Shown here piece after piece: positions 45,637 through 53,342 of a stretch of 64,000 bases of DNA. The DNA comes from Paracoccaceae bacterium. GTDB lineage: Bacteria; Pseudomonadota; Alphaproteobacteria; Rhodobacterales; Rhodobacteraceae. Both the position numbers and the translations under genes were made by a program. Under the pieces are notes generated by a model, which was given only the letters and a program-made list of their open reading frames with translations, ran no database searches and had not been told where the DNA came from. Numbering within the stretch: position 1 is the first letter of the stretch; each line of letters starts with the position of its first letter. The stretch lies in contig JAOTXT010000003.1 of NCBI GenBank assembly GCA_029862205.1, positions 48,322 to 112,321 on the forward strand, read 5' to 3'.

Positions 45637-46530
45637 ATGCTTGACGTCGCGCTGGAGATTACGACGGAGGACGTAGAGGCCTTCGCACGCGACGGGTTCC
45701 TGATCCGCGAGCGGATCATAAGCCCCGAGGCCGTGGACTACCTCCGCAACGCGATGGCGCGCAGCTTCGAGGGCGGCTTCGACAGCGGACTGATGCCGGA
45801 CGAGGTAAATTGGAAACCCGGCGATGACCCGCACGTGACCCGGCAAATCTGCAACGTGTGGAAATCGAACCAGGCGCTCGCCTCGGTGATCCTGAGCGAG
45901 GCGACCGGCCAAGCGGTGGCCCGGCTCAACGGCTGGCCTGGGGCGCGGCTGGCGCAGGATAATCTCCTGTGGAAGCCGCCGATGCGGGACGGCCAGCCGG
46001 GCGGAACCTTGGGCATGCATCAGGACAGCGCCTATGCGGGTTGGGCGGAGCCGCGGCTGATGTGCACCGCTTGGATCGCGCTCGACGACGTTAGCACCGA
46101 GGGCGGCACGATGGAGTTCGCCCGCGCCTCGCACCTTTGGGGCCATGCAGGACCCATTGGCGCCTTCCACAACCCGGCGGACTACAAGGAGGCCTTCCGC
46201 CGGGCCGCCGAGGCCGCTTGCGTGGCCAAGCCCGAGATGGTGTCTGTCGCGGTGCCGGCGGGCGGCGGCTCGATCCACCATGGCTGGCTTTGGCACGGGT
46301 CGGGGCCGAACCGGACGGGCAATCCGCGCCGCTCGGTGGTATCGCATTGCCTGTCGTCCGAGGCGCGCTTCACCGACGAGGTCGGCTATGTCTATAGCCG
46401 TTACAAGCGCCTGGACACAGATGCGATGGACGAAGCGTTCTTCCCGGTGCTTTGGACCGAGGATGGCGGCCGGTCATCCTTCATCGAGCCCTTTGTGCGT
46501 GGCGAGCGGCGCTGGCACGCGGAAGGCTGA
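45637..46530 (+). CDS. Phytanoyl-CoA dioxygenase (PhyH) family protein
   Basis: 297 residues of the Fe(II)/2-oxoglutarate oxygenase fold. The metal motif HxD is in GMHQDSAYAGW, and the distal His is likely in WLWHGSGPNRTGNPRRS, whose Arg would bind 2-oxoglutarate. The family hydroxylates many small molecules. The start at 45637 has GGAGAGG before it. It follows the amt terminator by 16 bp, so it may have its own promoter. A role in methylated-amine or osmolyte turnover is possible but not shown. Confidence 0.87.
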   Translation: MLDVALEITTEDVEAFARDGFLIRERIISPEAVDYLRNAMARSFEGGFDSGLMPDEVNWKPGDDPHVTRQICNVWKSNQALASVILSEATGQAVARLNGWPGARLAQDNLLWKPPMRDGQPGGTLGMHQDSAYAGWAEPRLMCTAWIALDDVSTEGGTMEFARASHLWGHAGPIGAFHNPADYKEAFRRAAEAACVAKPEMVSVAVPAGGGSIHHGWLWHGSGPNRTGNPRRSVVSHCLSSEARFTDEVGYVYSRYKRLDTDAMDEAFFPVLWTEDGGRSSFIEPFVRGERRWHAEG

Positions 46531-46721
46531 TCCACAGACCAGCGGCGGCGCGGCCGGGCGTTCCGCGGCAGGCCGTCAAACCGGGCGGCGACCATGAAAC
46601 TATCGGCAAGTACTCCCAACATCTCTCGATCTCCTCGATACCTTGGCTTCCCTAAAAGATATGGCCTTTGACGGCGGAGAGCGAATCAGGGATTGTTCTT
46701 ATCTGTTAGCAAGCGTTACAT

Positions 46722-47600
46722 ATGGATCACACCGGCCTCCCCACCCTCTCGACCCTTAAAGCCTTCGAGGCGGCAGCCCGACATGAGAGCTTTTCGGCCG
46801 CCGGGCGCGAGTTGAGCGTCACTCACGCGGCGATCAGCCAGCAGGTCAGGCGGCTGGAGGCCGAACTTGGGGTCGCCTTGGTGCGCCGCGCCGGGCGGGG
46901 CCTGGCGCTGACCCCCAGCGGGGCCCGATTGGGGCAGGCCTTGAGTGAAGGCTTCGATGCGATGCGCGACGCGGTCTCCGAGATCGTCGCCGACGAGGCC
47001 GGACGCCCGCTGCAAATCACCATGACGCCGATCTTTGCGGTCAACTGGATGATGCCCCGGATCGGCCGCTTCCGGGCGGCACATCCAGAGATCGAGTTGA
47101 TGCTGAACCCCACGGCCGGACTCGTCGATTTTGAGATTGCGGGCTACGATCTGGGCATCCGCTATGGATCGGGCGACTGGCCGGGGCTGGTGGCGGAGCC
47201 TTTCGTGCCGACCAGCTTCGCGGTCGTGGCGGCGCCCAGCCTGATCGCGGACCGGACGATCCGCGAACCGAGGGACCTGATCGACCTGCCCTGGGTGCAG
47301 GAATTCGGCACGGACGAGTTGACCATGTGGCTGCGGCTCAAGGGCGTGACCGTCGAGGGCAAGACCGATGTCGCCCATCTGCCAGGCTACATGCTGCAGG
47401 CGGGGCTGCTCAAGGGCGAGGGGGTCGGGTGCACGACCCGCGCCTTTGTCGAGCACGAGATCGAAGCCGGGAACCTGGTGGTCCTGTTCGAGGATGACGG
47501 CGAGATGGGCACCGGCTACCACCTGGTCCGGCCGAAGGGGGAAATGCGCCCGCCGCTCGCCATTTTCGTCGCCTGGTTGAAGCGCGAGGCGGGCCCGTAG
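46722..47600 (+). CDS. LysR-family regulator, GcvA-like
   Basis: 292 residues. An N-terminal winged helix (TLKAFEAAARHESFSAAGRELSVTH, AAISQQVRRLE) is followed by a two-lobed effector domain. The pattern LPTLSTLKAFEAAARH places it in the GcvA branch. The 191-bp region upstream is a likely site for self-control. It faces the gmaS-mgs genes tail to tail. By position it may control either the amine island or the dioxygenase. The effector is unknown. Confidence 0.9.
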   Translation: MDHTGLPTLSTLKAFEAAARHESFSAAGRELSVTHAAISQQVRRLEAELGVALVRRAGRGLALTPSGARLGQALSEGFDAMRDAVSEIVADEAGRPLQITMTPIFAVNWMMPRIGRFRAAHPEIELMLNPTAGLVDFEIAGYDLGIRYGSGDWPGLVAEPFVPTSFAVVAAPSLIADRTIREPRDLIDLPWVQEFGTDELTMWLRLKGVTVEGKTDVAHLPGYMLQAGLLKGEGVGCTTRAFVEHEIEAGNLVVLFEDDGEMGTGYHLVRPKGEMRPPLAIFVAWLKREAGP

Positions 47601-47602
47601 CC

Positions 47603-47631
47603 GGTAGGGCGGACATGATTGTCCGCCCTTT
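47603..47631. terminator. Bidirectional terminator between lysR and gmaS (palindromic element, copy 4)
   Basis: GTAGGGCGGACA-tgat-TGTCCGCCCT with TTTG after it gives a 10-bp stem between convergent genes. The GTAGGGCGG end matches the dispersed palindrome family, so one element here seems to serve as a terminator. Confidence 0.7.
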
Positions 47632-47640
47632 GCTTCATGC

Positions 47641-48948
47641 TCAGCAATCCAGCGTCGTGTCCCGCTCCCACGCCGTCAGGTGGCGGCAGTAATCATTCCA
47701 CTCGCCGTGCTTGAGCTTGAGAAAGGCGCTGACCGTCTCCTGGCCCAGGCTCGCGGCCAGCACCTTGTCTTTGGCCAGTTCACGCAAGCCGTCCAGCATG
47801 TTCAGCGGCAGCTTCTTGGCGCCCCGCACCTTGTGGCCTTCGGCATACATGTCGATGTCGAGCCGCTTGCCCGGATCGCGCTTGGCCTCCATCCCGTCCA
47901 TGCCCGCAGCCAGCACGGCGGCCGGATAGAGATAGGGGTTGGCTGCCCCGTCGGCGAGGCGCAGCTCGAAGCGGCCCTCGTCGGGGATGCGGATCATATG
48001 GGTGCGGTTGTTGCCCCCATAGGTCACCGAGCTCGGCGACCAGGTGGCGCCGGAGGTGGTGCGCGGCGCGTTGATGCGTTTGTACGAGTTCACCGTCGGG
48101 TTCGAGATCGCGCAGAGCGCACCGGAATGCGCCACCAGCCCGCCGAGGAAGTTGTAACCGAGCTCCGAGACGCCCAATTCCCCCTTCTTGTCGTGGAACA
48201 GGTTCTTCTTGCCCGCCTTGTCCCAGACGCTGACATGGGCGTGGCAGCCATTGCCGGTCAGGTTGGCGAAGGGCTTCGGCATGAAAGTGGCGCGCAGCCC
48301 GTGACCCTCGGCGATCGACTTGACCATGTATTTGAAGAAGGCGTGGCGGTCGGCGGTGATCAGGGCGTCGTTGTAATCCCAGTTCATCTCGAACTGGCCG
48401 TTGGCGTCCTCGTGGTCATTCTGGTAGGGGCCCCAGCCGAGGCCGAGCATCGCATCGCAGATTTCACGGATCACGTCATAGCGGCGCATCAGGCACGAGA
48501 CATCGTAGCAGGGCTTCGACTGGGTATCGCGCTCGTCGGCGATGTTGGTGCCGTCGGCGGTGATGATGTGGTATTCGCACTCGACCCCGGTCTTCATACG
48601 CCAGCCCTTCTTCTCGGCTTGGGCGAGGACGCGTTTCAGCGTGTTGCGCGGGGCCTGGTCGACCTCCGCGCCGTCCATCCACAGATCGGCGGCCAGCCAG
48701 CCGACCTCGGGCTTCCAGGGTAGTTGGATGAGGCTTTCGGGGTCCGGCACCGCGAACATGTCGGAATGCGCCGGCGTCATGTCGAGCCACGAGGCGAAGC
48801 CAGCGAAGCCCGCGCCTTCCTTCTGCATGTCGCCGATCGCCGAGGCGGGCACCAGCTTGGCCCGCATCACCCCGAAGAGGTCGGTGAACGAGATCAGGAA
48901 ATACTCGATGCCCTTTTGTTTCGCGGCTTTCGCCAGATCTGTTGCCAT
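47641..48948 (-). CDS. gmaS: Gamma-glutamylmethylamide synthetase (GS-III/GlnT-like ligase, paralogue 2)
   Basis: 435 residues, the size expected of GMAS, which joins methylamine to glutamate using ATP. GS motifs: KTGVECEYHI, QNDHEDANGQFEMNWDYND, TGNGCHAHVSVWD, and NRTHMIRIPDEGRFELRLADGAANPYLYPAA. It lies downstream of the glxB/C/D (mgsABC-like) genes on the same strand, as in roseobacter methylamine operons. The ATG at 48948 has GAGGG six bases before it. Glutamine synthetase type III is the alternative. Context and the FMN subunit without iron-sulfur cysteines favour GMAS. Confidence 0.8.
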   Translation of the reverse strand: MATDLAKAAKQKGIEYFLISFTDLFGVMRAKLVPASAIGDMQKEGAGFAGFASWLDMTPAHSDMFAVPDPESLIQLPWKPEVGWLAADLWMDGAEVDQAPRNTLKRVLAQAEKKGWRMKTGVECEYHIITADGTNIADERDTQSKPCYDVSCLMRRYDVIREICDAMLGLGWGPYQNDHEDANGQFEMNWDYNDALITADRHAFFKYMVKSIAEGHGLRATFMPKPFANLTGNGCHAHVSVWDKAGKKNLFHDKKGELGVSELGYNFLGGLVAHSGALCAISNPTVNSYKRINAPRTTSGATWSPSSVTYGGNNRTHMIRIPDEGRFELRLADGAANPYLYPAAVLAAGMDGMEAKRDPGKRLDIDMYAEGHKVRGAKKLPLNMLDGLRELAKDKVLAASLGQETVSAFLKLKHGEWNDYCRHLTAWERDTTLDC

Positions 48949-49146
48949 TGTTCCCTCATCCTTTTCTGTTTTCCATCCAGCTATGACCGGTCTCTCGCCG
49001 GGCGCGTGCAAGGACGCGTCACCTCGTAGGGTGGAACTTGTTCCACCATCAGCGGTCCCGTCCAGGCAAAGGTGCATCAAGATGCACCCTACGGTGCCCT
49101 CGCCAGATCGGTTGCGATTGTTCCCTCGTCCTGTTCTGTCGTTTCC
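48931..49146. repeat. Degraded duplication of the gmaS leader around a palindromic element
   Basis: 48931-48973 (end of the gmaS leader plus the first codons) reappears at 49101-49146 with about 90% identity, an offset of 170 bp and one short indel. In the second copy the start codon ATG has become ATC, although ATDLA is still readable. A palindromic element (49026-49092) lies between the copies. Confidence 0.8.
49026..49092. repeat. Dispersed GTAGGG...CCCTAC palindromic element, copy 5
   Basis: Two hairpins with different stems, GGTGGAAC-tt-GTTCCACC and GGTGCATC-aa-GATGCACC, lie between GTAG and CTAC ends. The middle spacer is about 29 bp. Confidence 0.8.
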
Positions 49147-49152
49147 CTCAGC

Positions 49153-49177
49153 GGTGGGCTCGTCGAGCCCGCCCTAC
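49153..49177. repeat. Dispersed palindromic element, half copy 6
   Basis: A single hairpin GGTGGGCTCG-tc-GAGCCCGCC followed by CTAC. It lies just past the stop codon of the DUF3303 gene. Confidence 0.65.
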
Positions 49178-49179
49178 AT

Positions 49180-49437
49180 TCACGGTTTCGCGGCCGGCTT
49201 TTCCCTCAGTTCGACAATTTCGAACGTCACCAGATCGGCCCAATATGGCATCCACCTATCGAAGGTCGCAACGTCCTCGGTCTCCATGATCTGGAAACAT
49301 CGCGAGCCGTCGGCGGCGAGCCAGCTTTCGATGAAATGAAGCCCCTCGGGCAGGCCCCGGCCCTTCGTGTGGAGGCGTTCGTAGATTGCCTCTAGCGCGC
49401 CGTCCTTGAAGGTTTCGATCACCATATAGCGGGTCAT
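49180..49437 (-). CDS. DUF3303 family protein
   Basis: 85 residues starting MTRYMVIETFKDG. The pattern YMVIETF...GRGLPEGLHFIESWL, then CFQIMETEDVATFDRWMPYWADLVTFEIVEL, matches DUF3303, a small dimeric alpha/beta-barrel-like fold related to muconolactone isomerase-like proteins. Its function is unknown. It sits between glxD2 and gmaS on the same strand, but is separated by about 200 bp from glxD2 and 231 bp from gmaS, so it may have its own promoter. Confidence 0.82.
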   Translation of the reverse strand: MTRYMVIETFKDGALEAIYERLHTKGRGLPEGLHFIESWLAADGSRCFQIMETEDVATFDRWMPYWADLVTFEIVELREKPAAKP

Positions 49438-49638
49438 GCACGTCCTTGAAGCGAGCATCGGATCATGAACCTAGCGCGAAAATCTATCGGCTTGAATCGT
49501 CGCTTCGATGGATGGAGGGCAGCGACCGGCCCCGGGCGGAAGCGAAGCGCCCGCCCGTGGGGGCGGTCGGGCGCTGCCCGGCAGTGCCCGCCGGGCGAGA
49601 AAGTGACGATCTGCGAAAGGTTGTTCACGACAACTGCA

Positions 49639-50964
49639 TCATTGACCCGGGATCCAACTCGTCCCCGCCAGCGGCACGCCCGCCATCGCCGCCGCCTCTA
49701 CCGTCAAAGCAGCCAGGTCCTCGGGTTCCAGGTTGCGCACGTGGCTCTTGCCGTTGGCCCGCGCCAGCGTCTGCAGCTCCAGCGTCATCACCGCCAGATA
49801 GTTGGCCAGGCGATGCCCGGCCTTGACCGGGTCGAGGCGTTTGGCCAGTTCCGGATCCTGGGTCGAGATCCCTGCCGGGTCGCGGCCCTCGTGCCAGTCG
49901 TCATACGCGCCGGCGGTGGTGCCGAGTTTCTGGTATTCCGCTTCCAGCGCCGGGTCGTTGTCGCCCAGCGCCACCAGCGCCGCGGTGCCGATGGCGACCG
50001 CGTCCGCGCCCATCGCCAGTGCCTTGGCGACATCGGCCCCGTTGCGGATGCCGCCCGAGACGACAAGCTGGACCTTGCGGTGCATGTCGAGGTCGGTGAG
50101 CGCGCGCACCGCCTCGCGCACGGCGGCCAAGGTCGGGATGCCCACATGCTCGATGAAGACATCTTGCGTGGCCGCCGTGCCGCCCTGCATACCGTCGACC
50201 ACCACCACGTCGGCCCCCGCCTTCACGGAGAGCGCCGTGTCGTAATAAGGCCGCGCCGCGCCGACCTTCACGTAGATCGGCTTCTCCCAATTGGTGATCT
50301 CGCGCAGCTCCTGGATCTTGATCTCCATGTCGTCGGGCCCGGTCCAGTCCGGGTGCCGGCAGGCCGAGCGTTGGTCGACGCCGACAGGCAGGGTCCGCAT
50401 CCCGGCCACCCGGTCAGTGATCTTCTGGCCCAGCAGCATGCCGCCGCCGCCGGGCTTGGCCCCCTGGCCGACCACGATCTCGATCGCGTCGGCCTTGCGC
50501 AGATCGTCCGGGTTCATGCCGTAGCGGCTGGGCAGATACTGGTAGACCAGGTGTCTCGACTGGCCGCGCTCCTCGGGCGTCATGCCGCCGTCGCCGGTGG
50601 TGGTCGAGGTGCCCATGGCGGAGGCACCGCGACCCAGCGCCTCCTTGGCGTTCGCACTCAGCGAGCCGAAGCTCATGCCGGCGATGGTGATCGGGATCTT
50701 CAGGTGCAAGGGCTTCGAGGCGAAGCGGTCGCCCAGGATCACGTCGGTGCCGCATTTCTCGCGGTAGCCTTCCAGCGCGTAGCGCGAAATCGAGGCCCCC
50801 AGCAGCACGAGGTCGTCGAAATGCGGCAGGCGCCGCTTCGAGCCGCCGCCCCGGATGTCGTAGATGCCGGTCGCCGCGGCGCGCCGGATCTCGCTCAGCG
50901 TATGGTCGTCGAAGGTCCAGGGCTTCTTCGGCAGGGTGCGGGGGGCGTCCGAGTAGTCGGCCAT
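49639..50964 (-). CDS. mgsC: FMN-binding glutamate synthase-like subunit, probable MgsC (module 2), without iron-sulfur cysteines
   Basis: 441 residues with the same barrel motifs as the module 1 copy: TIAGMSFGSLSANAKEALG, GDGGMTPEERGQS, LPVGVDQRSACRHPDW, VVDGMQGGTAAT and VSGGIRNGADVAKALAMGADA. At the iron-sulfur position (about 352-368) it reads AYDDWHEGRDPAGISTQ, with no cysteine. N-methylglutamate synthase exchanges an amine with no net redox change, so loss of the cluster fits that role. The ATG overlaps the mgsB stop (ATGA). Confidence 0.82.
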   Translation of the reverse strand: MADYSDAPRTLPKKPWTFDDHTLSEIRRAAATGIYDIRGGGSKRRLPHFDDLVLLGASISRYALEGYREKCGTDVILGDRFASKPLHLKIPITIAGMSFGSLSANAKEALGRGASAMGTSTTTGDGGMTPEERGQSRHLVYQYLPSRYGMNPDDLRKADAIEIVVGQGAKPGGGGMLLGQKITDRVAGMRTLPVGVDQRSACRHPDWTGPDDMEIKIQELREITNWEKPIYVKVGAARPYYDTALSVKAGADVVVVDGMQGGTAATQDVFIEHVGIPTLAAVREAVRALTDLDMHRKVQLVVSGGIRNGADVAKALAMGADAVAIGTAALVALGDNDPALEAEYQKLGTTAGAYDDWHEGRDPAGISTQDPELAKRLDPVKAGHRLANYLAVMTLELQTLARANGKSHVRNLEPEDLAALTVEAAAMAGVPLAGTSWIPGQ

Positions 50965-51653
50965 CAGTAGGCATCCAGGTTGTCGATGTTGAAGTTGTAG
51001 AGCTCGCGCGCCGAACCGTAGCGCTTGAACGCGGACGGGTCCGCATCCATGCCCGCCTGCTCCAGCAGGTCGGCCAATTCGGCGCGGTGCTCGTCGCGCA
51101 TCTCCTTCTCGATGCAGTCGGCGCCCAGCGAGGCGACCCGGCCACGCACATAAATGCGCGCCTCGTAGATCGAGTCGCCCAGGTCCGCGCCCGCATCGCC
51201 GCAGACCACCAGACAGCCCGCCTGGGCCATGAAGGCGCACATGTGGCCGATATTGCCGCCGACCACGATGTCGATCCCCTTCATCGAGATGCCACAACGC
51301 GCCGAGGTGTTGCCCTCGATCACCAAGAGCCCGCCATGGCCCGTCGCTCCGGCAGATTGCGATGCGTCGCCGGTGACGCGGACCACGCCGGACATCATGT
51401 TCTCGGCGACCCCGGTCCCTGCGTTGCCCTCGATGGTGACCGAGGCTTCCTTGTTCATCCCGGCGGCGTAATAGCCGCAATGACCCTTGATGGTGACGCT
51501 TACCGGATGCATCAGCCCGCAGGCCAGCGCATGGGTGCCGCCCGGATTGGTGACGGTGAAGTCGCCCTTCGCCGCCTCCTGAAGCGCGCGGTTGACCTGC
51601 CGGCGGTCGAGCTTGGCGAGATCGAGCTCGGTATTGGCGAGGGTGGTTGTCAT
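50964..51653 (-). CDS. mgsB: Glutamate synthase GXGXG-domain subunit, probable MgsB (module 2)
   Basis: 229 residues of beta-helix fold. Repeating G-rich turns: IKGHCGYYAAGMNKEA, IEGNAGTGVAENMMSG, GHGGLLVIEGNTSARCGIS, VGGNIGHMCAFMAQAG, CGDAGADLGDSIYEA. It lacks the long N-terminal arm of the module 1 copy. Its ATG and stop both overlap neighbouring genes (ATGA), so the three subunits are made in step. Together with mgsA and mgsC it would form N-methylglutamate synthase. Confidence 0.82.
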   Translation of the reverse strand: MTTTLANTELDLAKLDRRQVNRALQEAAKGDFTVTNPGGTHALACGLMHPVSVTIKGHCGYYAAGMNKEASVTIEGNAGTGVAENMMSGVVRVTGDASQSAGATGHGGLLVIEGNTSARCGISMKGIDIVVGGNIGHMCAFMAQAGCLVVCGDAGADLGDSIYEARIYVRGRVASLGADCIEKEMRDEHRAELADLLEQAGMDADPSAFKRYGSARELYNFNIDNLDAY

Positions 51654-52546
51654 GCCGCGCGGCTCCAGGAATAGATTTGGCCGGGTGCCGGCTCCCAGAT
51701 CTCGGCGTTCTTGACACCCGGCAGCCGCGCGATGGCGCGGAACTCGGACGACATGGCGACCCAATCGTCGGTCTCGGCGATCACCGCGGGCTTGCAGGCG
51801 ATCGGATCGCGCACCACCGCGAAGCCTTCGCGGGTGCCGATGGCGAAAGTGTAGAAGCCGTCGAAATCCCTCAGTGCACCCTCGATCGCCTGGTCGATCG
51901 TATCGCCCTCGCGGGTGCGCCAGGCGAGATAGGCCGCGGCGACCTCCGAATCGTTCTCGGTCTGGAAGGTCTCACCGTGCTTCTTCAGGTTCTCGCGAAG
52001 CCGGTTGTGGTTCGAGAGCGAGCCATTGTGCACCAGGCAGGTATCGGCGCCGGTCGAGAAGGGGTGCGAGCCCTCGGTCGTGACCGCGCTCTCGGTCGCC
52101 ATCCGGGTATGGGCGATGGCGTGGGTGCCGGTGCGGCCTTCGAGCCCCAGGCGCTTGGCGACCGCATCGGGATCACCGATGCCCTTGCAGAGCTCGATCG
52201 ATGAGCCAACGGCCAGGACCGAAACGTCGGGCGCGTTCTCGATCAACCAGTTGCGCGCGGTCTGCCCATCGCCCCGCGTTTTGAAGATCGCATGATCCGA
52301 CAGAGTTTCGACCTTCACGTCCGAGCCCAGCACATGCTCCAGCTCGTGCTCCAGATGCTTCCAGTTTGTCTCGCCGGTGCGGCTGAGGGCCGAGACCTTG
52401 GCCACCCCGTTTGCCGTTCCATAGACGGCGAAGCCGGCACTATCCGGCCCCCGGCTCGACATCTCGTGCAGCATCAGCGCGGTCAGCCGGCCAAGCTCGG
52501 GCTCCAGCGCCCCGGATTTCAGGTAGAGGCCGACAATTCCGCACAT
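51650..52546 (-). CDS. mgsA: Class II glutamine amidotransferase subunit, probable MgsA (module 2)
   Basis: 298 residues beginning MCGIVGLYLKSG, with Cys as the N-terminal nucleophile once Met is removed. SSRGPDSAGFAVYG, AIAHTRMATES and LVHNGSLSNHNRLRE complete the Ntn amidotransferase site. In N-methylglutamate synthase this subunit would take methylamine from gamma-glutamylmethylamide. GAGGAG lies seven bases before the ATG. An XRE-cupin regulator gene lies 87 bp upstream on the same strand. Confidence 0.82.
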   Translation of the reverse strand: MCGIVGLYLKSGALEPELGRLTALMLHEMSSRGPDSAGFAVYGTANGVAKVSALSRTGETNWKHLEHELEHVLGSDVKVETLSDHAIFKTRGDGQTARNWLIENAPDVSVLAVGSSIELCKGIGDPDAVAKRLGLEGRTGTHAIAHTRMATESAVTTEGSHPFSTGADTCLVHNGSLSNHNRLRENLKKHGETFQTENDSEVAAAYLAWRTREGDTIDQAIEGALRDFDGFYTFAIGTREGFAVVRDPIACKPAVIAETDDWVAMSSEFRAIARLPGVKNAEIWEPAPGQIYSWSRAA

Positions 52547-52633
52547 CCGTGTACTCCTCGCAAGGTCTCGGGCCCCAGAAAACTGGAACCACACCGAGTG
52601 ACTGTCAAGAAATAATTTTTATTCTCAGGAAAA

Positions 52634-53224
52634 TCACGCTTCACGGCGCGGCGTCACGATAATCGACAGGTAGACCGCCGGCAGCTTTCGCAATTCCAAC
52701 GGTCCATGGGCGATGCTGGCATCGAAGAACAGGGAATCGCCCGGTGCCATCACATAGGTCTGGTCCCCATGGGCGTAGGCGACCTCGCCCTCGAGCATGT
52801 AGAGGAACTCGACCCCGTCATGCTGGAAGATCGGATAGGCATCCGCGGTCTCGTCGAGCGTGATCAGGAACGGCTCGACGCCGACCTCGCTGCGCAGGCC
52901 GTGCCCCAGAAGCTGGTATTGGTGCCCCTTGGACGAGCCGCGCCGGTCTATCGTCAGGCCCTGCCCAGCCCTTACGAATGTGGCATCGGATTTCTGATCG
53001 AATTTGGTGAAAAAACTCGCGAGCGGCATGTTGAGTGCGCCCGCCAGCGCCGAGAGTGTGGCCAGAGACGGCGACGTCTGCCCGGTCTCGACCTTCGAGA
53101 GCATCCCCGGGCTCAGGCCCGCCGCCGAGGCCAGGTCGCTGAGCGTCATGCCCAAAGCGGTGCGCAGCGCGCGGATCTGCGCGCCTACCAGTGCCTCGAG
53201 AGGGATATTGGGGGTATCGGGCAA
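52634..53224 (-). CDS. XRE-family regulator with cupin sensor domain
   Basis: 196 residues: a helix-turn-helix (about 10-65, RTALGMTLSDLASAAGLSPGMLSKVE) and a C-terminal cupin barrel (YMLEGEVAYAHGDQTYVMAPGDSLFFDASIAHGPLE). This layout matches PuuR-like regulators of amine and amino-acid metabolism. The likely start is a TTG at 53224 with AGAGGA eight bases upstream. It sits between the TRAP transporter and mgsABC genes on one strand and is the nearest candidate regulator of both. Confidence 0.88.
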   Translation of the reverse strand: MPDTPNIPLEALVGAQIRALRTALGMTLSDLASAAGLSPGMLSKVETGQTSPSLATLSALAGALNMPLASFFTKFDQKSDATFVRAGQGLTIDRRGSSKGHQYQLLGHGLRSEVGVEPFLITLDETADAYPIFQHDGVEFLYMLEGEVAYAHGDQTYVMAPGDSLFFDASIAHGPLELRKLPAVYLSIIVTPRREA

Positions 53225-53292
53225 AGCGCAAATCCTCTGGCCGGCTCTCGCGGCCGGAGCCTAGCCGTGATGTGGGCACCTCGCAAACGGAA

Positions 53293-53319
53293 CGGCGCGG
53301 ACACCTGAGGTCCGCGCCG
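53293..53319 (-). terminator. Terminator-like hairpin after the TRAP operon
   Basis: A perfect 10-bp stem CGGCGCGGAC/GTCCGCGCCG with a 7-nt loop lies between dctM and the XRE-cupin gene. Only a weak T-rich tail follows on the minus strand. Confidence 0.55.
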
Positions 53320-53342
53320 CATCGATGATTCCGTGCCGGCGG

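Noticed and set aside
47641..48948. Calling the second ligase a plain glutamine synthetase
   Set aside because: Size, context with mgsABC-like genes, and the redox-free FMN subunit fit gamma-glutamylmethylamide synthetase better, though sequence alone does not prove it.
49465..50970. A 501-codon plus-strand frame opposite mgsC
   Set aside because: Antisense shadow of the FMN subunit gene, with a composition dominated by Arg, Ala, Gly and His.
52020..53320. Plus-strand frames opposite the XRE-cupin and mgsA genes
   Set aside because: They mirror well-supported minus-strand genes and have no recognisable domains.
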